NCBI GenBank assembly: GCA_945827765.1
Contig: CALZPS010000002.1
Span: 1-22,810 of the forward strand
Origin: an uncultured Lachnospiraceae bacterium
GTDB lineage: Bacteria > Bacillota > Clostridia > Lachnospirales > Lachnospiraceae
Length of the DNA: 22,810 nt
Direction: 5' to 3'
Made by a program: the position numbers and the translations under genes. The notes under the pieces are model-generated. The model was not told where the DNA came from. It did not search any database and saw nothing but the letters and a program-made list of their open reading frames with translations. How positions within the stretch are numbered: the first letter of the stretch is position 1; the number at the start of each line of letters is the position of its first letter. Shown here in pieces: positions 6,410 to 12,696 of the stretch.

Positions 6410-8016
6410 AATTAAGTGCGATAGGATTACAGGAAAAAGCACAGTGGGAGGCAGCCGGTTATGACCTGCCGAAATTTGACCGTGAGGCTGTGACGGCAGC
6501 AACAAAAGAGAATCCGTTCTGGATTCATTTTGGGGCAGGAAATATTTTCCGCGCATTTCAGGCAAATGTCGTTCAGAATCTGTTGAATACAGGTGTAATC
6601 GACAGGGGTCTGGTGGTTGCCGAAGGTTTTGATTATGAGATTATTGAAAAAATGTACCGGCCGCACGACAACTACTCCGTACTGGTTACGTTAAAAGCAG
6701 ACGGCACGATTGCCAAGACGGTTGTGGGCAGTGTGGTAGAATCCTGTATTGTTGACTCTGAAAATGATGCAGAGTTCGGCAGACTGAAAGAAATATTTGA
6801 AAAAGATTCCCTGCAGATAGTATCTTTCACAATCACTGAGAAGGGTTACAGTCTGGTGAACGGCAAGGGTGAGCTCCTTCCGTCAGTTGTGGAAGATTTT
6901 GCAAATGGCCCTGCAAAACCGGTCAGTTACATCGGTAAAGTGGCATCTTTGCTTTATACCCGTTATCAGGCGGGCGAGAAACCGGTAGCTATGGTCAGCA
7001 TGGACAACTGTTCACACAACGGCGACAAGCTGTATGCGGCTGTCAATGCATTTGCCGAAAAATGGGCGGAGAACGGCGTGGCTGAGTCAGGATTTGTAAC
7101 ATATGTAAACTCTAAGGATAAAGTAAGTTTCCCGTGGAGCATGATTGATAAAATCACCCCGCGTCCGGATGCTTCTGTGGAGAAGATTCTGAATGGGGAC
7201 AATATTGACGAACTTGAGCCTGTCATCACCTCCAAGAATACCTATGTGGCACCGTTTGTTAATGCGGAGGAGTGTGAATATCTGGTAATTGAAGATGCAT
7301 TCCCGAACGGCAGACCAAAGCTGGAGAAGGGTGGACTGATGTTTACCGAGCGTGAGACGGTGGACAAGGTGGAAAAGATGAAAGTCTGCACCTGTTTAAA
7401 TCCGCTGCACACAACATTGGCAGTATTTGGATGTGTACTCGGCTATGACCTTATTTCCAAGGAGATGAAAGACGAGACGTTAAAGAAACTGGTAGAGACC
7501 ATTGGCTACAAAGAAGGTCTTCCGGTTGTTGTAAACCCGGGCGTGCTTGACCCGAAGGAATTTATCGATACCGTACTCAATGTGAGAATCCCGAATCCGT
7601 TCATGCCGGATACCCCACAGAGAATCGCGACCGATACTTCCCAGAAACTGGCAATCCGTTTTGGCGAGACAATCAAGGCATATGCGGCATCTGATGAATT
7701 GGATGTTGCAGACCTCAAACTGATTCCGATGGTATTTGCAGGTTGGCTGAGATACCTGATGGCAGTAGATGACAATGGTAATGCATTTGAACTTAGTCCG
7801 GATCCGCTTTTGGATACCGTATGTCCGTATGTGGCAGGATTCAAGCTGGGCGAGGATGCCGATGTAGAGGCTGCCCTGAAACCGGTGCTGGAGAATGCCA
7901 AGATTTTCGGTGTGAATCTGTATGAGGTAGGCATGGCTGACAAGGTATGCACATATTTCAAAGAGATGATTGCCGGAACCGGAGCAGTCCGCGCAACGTT
8001 GGAGAAATATGTATAA
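6406..8016 (+). CDS. uxuB: D-mannonate oxidoreductase (fructuronate reductase), mannitol dehydrogenase family
   Basis: The enzyme interconverts D-fructuronate and D-mannonate with NAD(H). The 536-residue protein has the N-terminal Rossmann segment WIHFGAGNIFRAFQANVV, the inter-domain FVTYVNSKDKVSFPWSMIDK with ITPRP as in mannitol dehydrogenases, and the catalytic helix MKVCTCLNPLHTTLAVFGC. In that helix K326, N332 and H335 are the likely Lys/Asn/His set. The Lys-Asn spacing is one residue longer than I recall for mannitol 2-dehydrogenase, so the exact lysine is uncertain. It is longer than E. coli UxuB (486 residues), in line with the Clostridia subgroup. It is coupled to uxuA by a 4-bp ATGA overlap. 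The downstream gap to eda is 190 bp, filled by an inserted element. Altronate oxidoreductase (UxaB) is a relative, but the tight link with uxuA favours mannonate. Confidence 0.92.
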   Translation: MKLSAIGLQEKAQWEAAGYDLPKFDREAVTAATKENPFWIHFGAGNIFRAFQANVVQNLLNTGVIDRGLVVAEGFDYEIIEKMYRPHDNYSVLVTLKADGTIAKTVVGSVVESCIVDSENDAEFGRLKEIFEKDSLQIVSFTITEKGYSLVNGKGELLPSVVEDFANGPAKPVSYIGKVASLLYTRYQAGEKPVAMVSMDNCSHNGDKLYAAVNAFAEKWAENGVAESGFVTYVNSKDKVSFPWSMIDKITPRPDASVEKILNGDNIDELEPVITSKNTYVAPFVNAEECEYLVIEDAFPNGRPKLEKGGLMFTERETVDKVEKMKVCTCLNPLHTTLAVFGCVLGYDLISKEMKDETLKKLVETIGYKEGLPVVVNPGVLDPKEFIDTVLNVRIPNPFMPDTPQRIATDTSQKLAIRFGETIKAYAASDELDVADLKLIPMVFAGWLRYLMAVDDNGNAFELSPDPLLDTVCPYVAGFKLGEDADVEAALKPVLENAKIFGVNLYEVGMADKVCTYFKEMIAGTGAVRATLEKYV

Positions 8017-8026
8017 AACGATTTAG

Positions 8027-8175
8027 CCATGCACAAGGAAAGGGAACTGCCGACGCGGGTTTATCCGCGAAGGCAGAGACCCGGCCTTGTATTCGGCGTT
8101 TCGCCGGCAGCGGGAGCCGCCGAGGCGGGAGCAGCGGCAGGGGCTGCAGATGCAGCCGGGTCGAGCCGGGCATGG
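8027..8175. mobile_element. MITE-like GC-rich hairpin element with TTTAG target duplication
   Basis: This 149-bp stretch between uxuB and eda is about 69% G+C by hand count, far above its flanks. It begins CCATGC and ends GCATGG (6-bp terminal inverted repeats, one mismatch if extended to 8). It is bracketed on both sides, immediately adjacent, by TTTAG (8022-8026 and 8176-8180), as expected of a target-site duplication. Removing the element and one TTTAG leaves a normal 36-bp operon gap holding the eda ribosome binding site. Internally it can fold: CTGCC/CGCGG with CCGCG/GGCAG (8047-8076), CGGCG/CGCCG (8094-8106), GGCTGC/GCAGCC (8142-8157), enclosed by GACCCGGC/GCCGGGTC (8078-8085 with 8155-8162). 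It encodes no transposase, so it would be non-autonomous. An alternative is a resident structured RNA. Confidence 0.6.
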
Positions 8176-8206
8176 TTTAGAAAAATAAAAAAAGGAGATA
8201 TAAATC

Positions 8207-8845
8207 ATGAATGCAGTATTAGAACAGATGGGAAAAATCGGTATCATTCCGGTTGTTGTATTAAATGATGCAAAGGACGCAGCACCGCTGGCAAAAGCAT
8301 TGTGTGAAGGCGGACTTCCGTGTGCGGAAGTAACGTTCCGGACGGACGCGGCAGAGGAGTCCATCCGTATCATGGCTGAGCAGTTTCCGCAGATGTTGGT
8401 CGGAGCCGGAACCGTTCTGACAACAGAGCAGGTGGATCGCGCGGTAGCAGCGGGTGCCAAATTTATCGTCAGCCCGGGACTGAATCCGAAGGTGGTAAAA
8501 TATTGTGTGGACAAAGGCATTCCGGTAACACCGGGTACCTGTAATCCGAGTGATGTAGAGCAGGCAATTGAGCTGGGCTTAGATGTCGTGAAATTCTTCC
8601 CGGCAGAGGCAGCAGGCGGGCTGAAGATGATTAAAGCGATGGCTGCTCCGTATGTAGGTATGAAATTCATGCCGACCGGCGGTATCAATGCGGGCAATGT
8701 AAGAGATTATCTGGCATATGACAGAATCCTTGCATGCGGCGGAAGCTGGATGGTAAGCGGCAAGATGGTTGAGGCAGGAGAATTTGACAAAATCAAAGAG
8801 ATGACTGCCGAGGCTGTTCAGATTGTGAAAGAGTGCAGAGGCTGA
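8207..8845 (+). CDS. eda: 2-dehydro-3-deoxyphosphogluconate (KDPG) aldolase
   Basis: Eda cleaves KDPG to pyruvate and glyceraldehyde-3-phosphate through a Schiff base. The 212-residue TIM-barrel protein carries all hallmark segments. GIIPVVVLNDAKDA is near the start. CAEVTFRTDAA has the acid/base glutamate E41, and LVGAGTVLT and FIVSPGLNP follow. LDVVKFFPAEAAGG holds the Schiff-base lysine K129, and FMPTGGINAGNV is the phosphate loop. The ribosome binding site AAAAAAGGAGATATAAATC is A-rich and strong. An upstream ATG at 8029 in another frame is only the translation of the inserted GC-rich element. The aldolase finishes the pathway begun by uxuA and uxuB. The related 4-hydroxy-2-oxoglutarate aldolase activity is common in this family. 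Confidence 0.95.
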   Translation: MNAVLEQMGKIGIIPVVVLNDAKDAAPLAKALCEGGLPCAEVTFRTDAAEESIRIMAEQFPQMLVGAGTVLTTEQVDRAVAAGAKFIVSPGLNPKVVKYCVDKGIPVTPGTCNPSDVEQAIELGLDVVKFFPAEAAGGLKMIKAMAAPYVGMKFMPTGGINAGNVRDYLAYDRILACGGSWMVSGKMVEAGEFDKIKEMTAEAVQIVKECRG

Positions 8846-8866
8846 TGCTTTTGCAGATACTAATAC

Positions 8867-8893
8867 CTTATTGAACATTAGTAGTTCAATAAG
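8867..8893. promoter_or_regulatory. Perfect 10-bp inverted repeat, candidate operator for kdgK-uxaC
   Basis: CTTATTGAAC (8867-8876) and GTTCAATAAG (8884-8893) are exact reverse complements around a 7-base spacer. The repeat fills the space between the candidate -35 and -10 boxes of the internal promoter, so it is well placed for a repressor. It lacks the GC content and T-tail of a terminator. No second copy was seen in the window. Confidence 0.5.
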
Positions 8894-8901
8894 CATATAA
8901 T
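8871..8901 (+). promoter_or_regulatory. Candidate internal promoter for kdgK-uxaC
   Basis: A consensus -10 TATAAT (8896-8901) follows TTGAAC (8871-8876) with a 19-base spacer, longer than ideal. Transcription would begin near 8908, just ahead of two leader hairpins. The long spacer, occupied by a palindrome, suggests regulated initiation. Confidence 0.45.
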
Positions 8902-8909
8902 CCCTATTT

Positions 8910-8975
8910 GTCCGTATAAAAAGCGGACTGCCATGAAGGAATGAAGGCTGTCACGCGAGTGGCAGCTTTATTCCT
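8910..8975 (+). promoter_or_regulatory. Two leader hairpins upstream of kdgK
   Basis: GTCCG (8910-8914) pairs with CGGAC (8924-8928) around 9 bases. A much larger hairpin follows: 8937-8954 pairs with 8959-8975 through about 17 base pairs with one bulged G and a GCGA tetraloop (8955-8958, GNRA class). The 3' side runs TTTATT, so a weak terminator is possible for transcripts arriving from eda. Otherwise it is a stable 5' structure ending six bases before the ribosome binding site AGGAG (8981-8985). Confidence 0.5.
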
Positions 8976-8993
8976 ATACGAGGAGAATGGAAA

Positions 8994-10025
8994 ATGGAAA
9001 ATAAGAAAAAAGAGTTTGATTTGCTGACTTTGGGAGAAATCCTGCTGCGACTTTCCCCACCGGCGAATGAAAGGATTGTGCGTGACAGCGTGTTGGAGAG
9101 ACAGGTGGGAGGCGCAGAACTGAATGTGGCATCAGTCGTTTCTCTGATGGGGCTTCGCGCCGGTGTCATCAGCCGAATCCCTGATACCAGTATCGGCATT
9201 TTCGCAAAAAACAAACTGCGCTTTATCGGTGTGAGTGATGATTATCTGGTGTATGACAAAGGGGATGATGCCAGACTGGGCGTGTACTATTATGAGAATG
9301 GTGCATATCCGCGTAAACCGGAGATCGTATATGACAGACGTAATTCTTCTATGACGCGTCTGAGCCTTGATGAACTGCCGGAGAGTATCTATTCATCCAC
9401 CCGATGTTTTCACACATCAGGCATTACACTGGCGTTGAGTCAGCAGTGCCGTGAGACGGCAGTGGAGATGATAAAACGATTCAAGGAGCAGGGAACGCGG
9501 ATTTCTTTTGATGTGAATTTTCGCGGTAATCTCTGGAGCGGCGAGGAGGCTCGCGCATGTATCGAGACGATTTTACCGTATGTGGACATTTTCTTTTGTT
9601 CCGAGGACACAGCCCGCCTGACATTTGGCAAAACGGGTGATGTGAAAATGATGATGAAGAGTTTCACCGAAGAGTATCCGATTTCTATCGTAGCGGCGAC
9701 ACAGCGGACCGTCCATAGTCCGAAGGTACACAGTTTTACTTCCGTGATTTACAACGCGAAGGAACGGTGGTTCTACGAAGAAAAGCCGTATCAAAATATA
9801 GAGGTCGTGGACCGTATCGGCAGCGGGGACGCGTATTGCGGCGGTGTGCTTTACGGACTTTTGTCTTCCGAGGAGGACTGCGAGAAGGCACTGCGGTTCG
9901 GAAATGCCTGCAGTGCGGCGAAGAACACGATACCGGGAGATATGCCGTCCTTGAACCGCAGTGAGATAGAAGGAATCATTGAAGACCACAATAGCATCGG
10001 ATATCAGATGGAAATGAAAAGATAA
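8994..10025 (+). CDS. kdgK: 2-keto-3-deoxygluconate kinase, PfkB family
   Basis: KdgK phosphorylates KDG with ATP to give KDPG, linking UxuA to Eda. The 343-residue protein is a ribokinase-fold (PfkB) sugar kinase. It has LLTLGEILLRLSPP at the N-terminal strand, the glycine motif RQVGGAELNVASVVSLMGL (about 36-54), a phosphate-contact segment RISFDVNFRGNLW, and the C-terminal PfkB signature VVDRIGSGDAYCGGVLYGL. The catalytic base is D279 in GSGD, where family members usually read GAGD. AGGAG with 8-base spacing sets the start. The product is one of several PfkB sugar kinases that look alike. The substrate is inferred from its place between eda and uxaC, where a KDG kinase is the only missing step. 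Confidence 0.9.
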   Translation: MENKKKEFDLLTLGEILLRLSPPANERIVRDSVLERQVGGAELNVASVVSLMGLRAGVISRIPDTSIGIFAKNKLRFIGVSDDYLVYDKGDDARLGVYYYENGAYPRKPEIVYDRRNSSMTRLSLDELPESIYSSTRCFHTSGITLALSQQCRETAVEMIKRFKEQGTRISFDVNFRGNLWSGEEARACIETILPYVDIFFCSEDTARLTFGKTGDVKMMMKSFTEEYPISIVAATQRTVHSPKVHSFTSVIYNAKERWFYEEKPYQNIEVVDRIGSGDAYCGGVLYGLLSSEEDCEKALRFGNACSAAKNTIPGDMPSLNRSEIEGIIEDHNSIGYQMEMKR

Positions 10026-10044
10026 GTGAAAGGAGAACATAACT

Positions 10045-11445
10045 ATGAAAGCATTTATGGACAAGGACTTTTTGTTATCCACCGAGACAGCGAAAAAGCT
10101 GTATCACGAGTATGCTGCGGTGATGCCGGTACTGGATTACCACTGTCATTTAAATCCGCAGGAAATCTATGAGGACAGGAAGTTTGATAATATCACACAA
10201 GTATGGCTGGGCGGAGACCATTATAAATGGCGCCAGATGCGCTCCAACGGCGTGGAGGAAAAGTACATTACCGGAGATGCGCCGGACAGAGAAAAATTCC
10301 AGAAATGGGCGGAAACACTGGAGATGGCAATCGGCAATCCTCTGTACCACTGGAGTCATTTGGAACTGAAAAAATATTTTGGCTACGAGGGATATTTGTG
10401 CGGAGACACCGCAGAGGAAGTCTGGAATCTGTGCAATGAGAAATTGAAAGATTTGAGTGCCCGCAAGTTGATACAGATGTCCAACGTGACACTGGTGTGC
10501 ACGACGGACGACCCGGTAGATTCGCTGGAGTGGCACAAGAAGATTGCCGAGGATGAGACCTTTGATGTGCAGGTGCTGCCGGCATGGAGACCGGATAAGG
10601 CAATGAATCTGGAAAAAGCGGATTATCTGGATTACCTTGCAAGATTAAGCGAGGTGAGCAAAGTTAAAGTGGACAGCTTTGCCAGCCTGATTGCAGCACT
10701 GAAAAACCGTATGGACTTTTTTGCAGAAAGAGGCTGCAGTATATCTGACCACGGTATGGAGTATGTGATGTATGCTCCGGCTTCAGAGGAAGAGATTGAG
10801 GCGATTTTTGCCAAACGACTGGCAGGAGAAAAGGTAAGCCGCGAGGAAGAATTGAAATTCAAGACAGCCTATATGGTAGCCCTGGGCAAGGAATATCACA
10901 AAAAGAACTGGGTGATGCAGTTACATTACGGGGTGAAACGCGACAATAACAGCAGCATTTTTAATAAGTTGGGACCGGATGCCGGAATCGACAGTATCAG
11001 CAATTATACTCCGTCCGCAGAACTGGCAGATTATCTGAACGCGCTGGCGGCAACGGACGAACTTCCGAAAACAATCATTTATTCTCTCAATCCGATTGAC
11101 AATGCTGCAATTGGTACGACCATCGGCTGTTTCCAGAGCAGTGAAGCGGTGGGCAAAATCCAGCAGGGAAGTGCCTGGTGGTTTAATGACCACAAGACTG
11201 GCATGACAGAGCAGATGACTTCTCTGGCAAGTCTGGGACTGCTTGGCAATTTTGTGGGAATGCTGACCGACTCCCGCAGCTTTTTGTCCTACACCAGACA
11301 CGAGTATTTCCGCAGAATTATGTGTGAGTTGATTGGCGGCTGGGTAGAGAACGGGGAATATCCGGCAGATTACAAGACGCTGGAGAAGATTGTGAAGGGT
11401 ATCTCCTATAACAATGCGGTGAGATATTTTGGGTTTGATTTGTAA
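10045..11445 (+). CDS. uxaC: Glucuronate isomerase (uronate isomerase)
   Basis: UxaC isomerises D-glucuronate to D-fructuronate, and D-galacturonate to D-tagaturonate, the entry step of the pathway. The 466-residue protein has the amidohydrolase-like metal motif LDYHCHLNPQEIYED with H33 and H35. TLVCTTDDPVDSLEWH and VLPAWRPDKAMN lie mid-barrel. The C-terminal signature GMLTDSRSFLSYTRHEYFRR is characteristic of the family. Length is normal (about 470). It starts 19 bp after kdgK, with AAAGGAGA as ribosome binding site, so the two are co-transcribed, probably from the internal promoter near 8900 as well as from the uxuA promoter. No altronate enzymes (uxaA/uxaB) are present, so glucuronate and not galacturonate is the likely physiological substrate. 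Confidence 0.97.
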   Translation: MKAFMDKDFLLSTETAKKLYHEYAAVMPVLDYHCHLNPQEIYEDRKFDNITQVWLGGDHYKWRQMRSNGVEEKYITGDAPDREKFQKWAETLEMAIGNPLYHWSHLELKKYFGYEGYLCGDTAEEVWNLCNEKLKDLSARKLIQMSNVTLVCTTDDPVDSLEWHKKIAEDETFDVQVLPAWRPDKAMNLEKADYLDYLARLSEVSKVKVDSFASLIAALKNRMDFFAERGCSISDHGMEYVMYAPASEEEIEAIFAKRLAGEKVSREEELKFKTAYMVALGKEYHKKNWVMQLHYGVKRDNNSSIFNKLGPDAGIDSISNYTPSAELADYLNALAATDELPKTIIYSLNPIDNAAIGTTIGCFQSSEAVGKIQQGSAWWFNDHKTGMTEQMTSLASLGLLGNFVGMLTDSRSFLSYTRHEYFRRIMCELIGGWVENGEYPADYKTLEKIVKGISYNNAVRYFGFDL

Positions 11446-11478
11446 AATACAAATATATGCGATGTATGAGTGAAAAGG

Positions 11479-11517
11479 CAGCCGCTCCGTGAGGGAAAAG
11501 TCACGGGCGGCTGTTTT
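11479..11517 (+). terminator. Intrinsic terminator of the uronate operon
   Basis: CAGCCGC-T-CCGTGA (11479-11492) pairs with TCACGG-GCGGCTG (11501-11513) through 13 base pairs with one bulged T and an 8-base loop. TTTT follows at 11514-11517, and AAAA precedes the stem, so it may work in both directions. Its T-tail overlaps the stop codon of the convergent araC gene. Confidence 0.85.
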
Positions 11518-12481
11518 AGGTGGTAAACCCCTCCCGGTATTTCCCGGGGGTCATGCCGGTATGTTTTTTAAATTGGCGGATAAAGTTGGTCTCATTCTCA
11601 AATCCACACATGATACCAATCTTATAGCTTGCTGTATCAGTGCTTTGCAGTAGCAGCTGTGCCTGGCTCACCCGCAACTTGACGATATATTCCCGTGGGG
11701 AAAATCCAATGAAACGTTTAAATTCCCGGCAAAGATGATATTTGCTGATGCCGCAGAATGCGGACATTTGATCCAGCGACAGATCCTGCTGGAAGTTGTG
11801 CTCCAGATATGTCCGCAGCAGGACAATGTTTTCAGGTGGCTGCACAACTTCCGTGATGTCGGGAACCTGTTCGGCAAGCAGAAAGAGGAGCTTTTCAAAT
11901 TCATGAGAAACCCTTGCGCCCCAGTGAATCTCATTGCCGGTTTGGATGCGAAGTGATTTTTCTAATATATTCTGATAGAGACTGATGTTGCTGAAATGAA
12001 AGACAGGATGTCGGTCAATCTGATATTCTTCATAAAACTGGTTGACAAATAATCCCTGCAGGTGGAGGTCGGAGTGTTCCCATTCGTTTCCTGTCGTACA
12101 ATAGTAATGATATTTTCTGCAGTCAATAAAGAAAAGATCTCCTCGTTTCAGAGAATATTCTTTCCCGTTATAGCGCAGAAGACCTTCCCCCTGATAAGTA
12201 AATAAAAGTAAATAGGAAGGATAATTTTTACGCTCCGTATAGTAATTTTTTCCCAATTTTCCATAACTGAACGACTGCATACGGATAAAGGCTTCCTGTG
12301 TATCCCGCGCCGGTCGGGGCAGTAGAAAATGGTAAGTTCCTTCAATCATGTAGTGGCTGTCTATGGACATCAGGTCAGGATATTTGTCCGCAAAATTGGA
12401 ATAATTTTTGTCTGCAAGAACGTCGCCTGCGTTATAGGATATATTGTTTTTCCATGTTGATAAATAAATGTGCTCAAACAT
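11516..12481 (-). CDS. AraC family transcriptional regulator
   Basis: This 321-residue regulator has an N-terminal cupin-like sensing domain (about 65-165, with YLLLFTYQGEGLLRYNGKEY and SLKRGDLFFIDCRKYHYY) and a complete C-terminal AraC DNA-binding domain. The first helix-turn-helix is QDLSLDQMSAFCGISKYHLC. The second is around YKIGIMCGFENETNFIRQFK, and it ends in the expected HTGMTPGKYRE. AGGAGA (494-489 of the 12 kb block, on minus) lies 7 bases before the ATG. It is divergent from the alpha-L-rhamnosidase gene and is presumably its activator, responding to a sugar released from the imported glycoside. Compared with the other AraC gene in the window it keeps its last helix, which makes the truncation there more striking. 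The inducer cannot be read from sequence. Confidence 0.94.
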   Translation of the reverse strand: MFEHIYLSTWKNNISYNAGDVLADKNYSNFADKYPDLMSIDSHYMIEGTYHFLLPRPARDTQEAFIRMQSFSYGKLGKNYYTERKNYPSYLLLFTYQGEGLLRYNGKEYSLKRGDLFFIDCRKYHYYCTTGNEWEHSDLHLQGLFVNQFYEEYQIDRHPVFHFSNISLYQNILEKSLRIQTGNEIHWGARVSHEFEKLLFLLAEQVPDITEVVQPPENIVLLRTYLEHNFQQDLSLDQMSAFCGISKYHLCREFKRFIGFSPREYIVKLRVSQAQLLLQSTDTASYKIGIMCGFENETNFIRQFKKHTGMTPGKYREGFTT

Positions 12482-12514
12482 TTTTTCTTCTCCTGTTGGG
12501 CTTGGCTCCTTCTA

Positions 12515-12530
12515 CCGCCTATTGAGGCGG
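12515..12530 (-). promoter_or_regulatory. GC-rich hairpin in the leader of the second araC gene
   Basis: CCGCC (12515-12519) pairs with GGCGG (12526-12530) around the six-base loop TATTGA. It lies between the proposed promoter and the ribosome binding site of the regulator, so it would form in its 5' leader. It could modulate mRNA stability or translation. Confidence 0.35.
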
Positions 12531-12564
12531 GAGTATCTCATATCTGATATTAAAACAGCAATTT

Positions 12565-12592
12565 TGTATAGTATATCAGCAATCTAAAGCAA
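12565..12592 (-). promoter_or_regulatory. Candidate promoter of the second araC gene
   Basis: On minus, TTGCTT (12592-12587) and TATACA (12570-12565) are separated by 16 bases, about 85 bp upstream of the start codon. On the other strand no good -35 is seen ahead of the rhamnosidase gene: TATACT at 12619-12624 lacks a partner. This fits activator-dependent transcription. A tandem GCAAGT (12589-12600) lies in that position. Confidence 0.4.
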
Positions 12593-12669
12593 GTGCAAGT
12601 GGAAATGTGGTGGTAAACTATACTTGTGATAATAGAAAGAGGTTACTGCCGAACAGCAGAGCCACCTAA

Positions 12670-12690
12670 GGAGAAAGGAGAAAGGAGAAA
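12670..12690 (+). repeat. Three tandem GGAGAAA units forming the ribosome binding site
   Basis: GGAGAAA occurs three times head to tail (12670-12676, 12677-12683, 12684-12690), directly ahead of the rhamnosidase start at 12697. Each unit contains a Shine-Dalgarno core. The last one, GGAG at 12684-12687, lies 9 bases from the ATG, at good spacing. Short tandem repeats of this kind can gain or lose units by slippage. Confidence 0.7.
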
Positions 12691-12696
12691 GGCAGG

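Noticed and set aside
8029..8268. A 79-codon plus-strand frame rich in Ala and Gly ahead of eda.
   Set aside because: It has no ribosome binding site, overlaps the eda start in another frame, and its composition merely translates the GC-rich hairpin element.
303..12532. GAGGCGGGA occurs in three spacers (303-311, 8122-8130, 12524-12532), suggesting a dispersed repeat.
   Set aside because: Only nine bases are shared, the flanks differ, and in two cases it is simply part of different inverted repeats.
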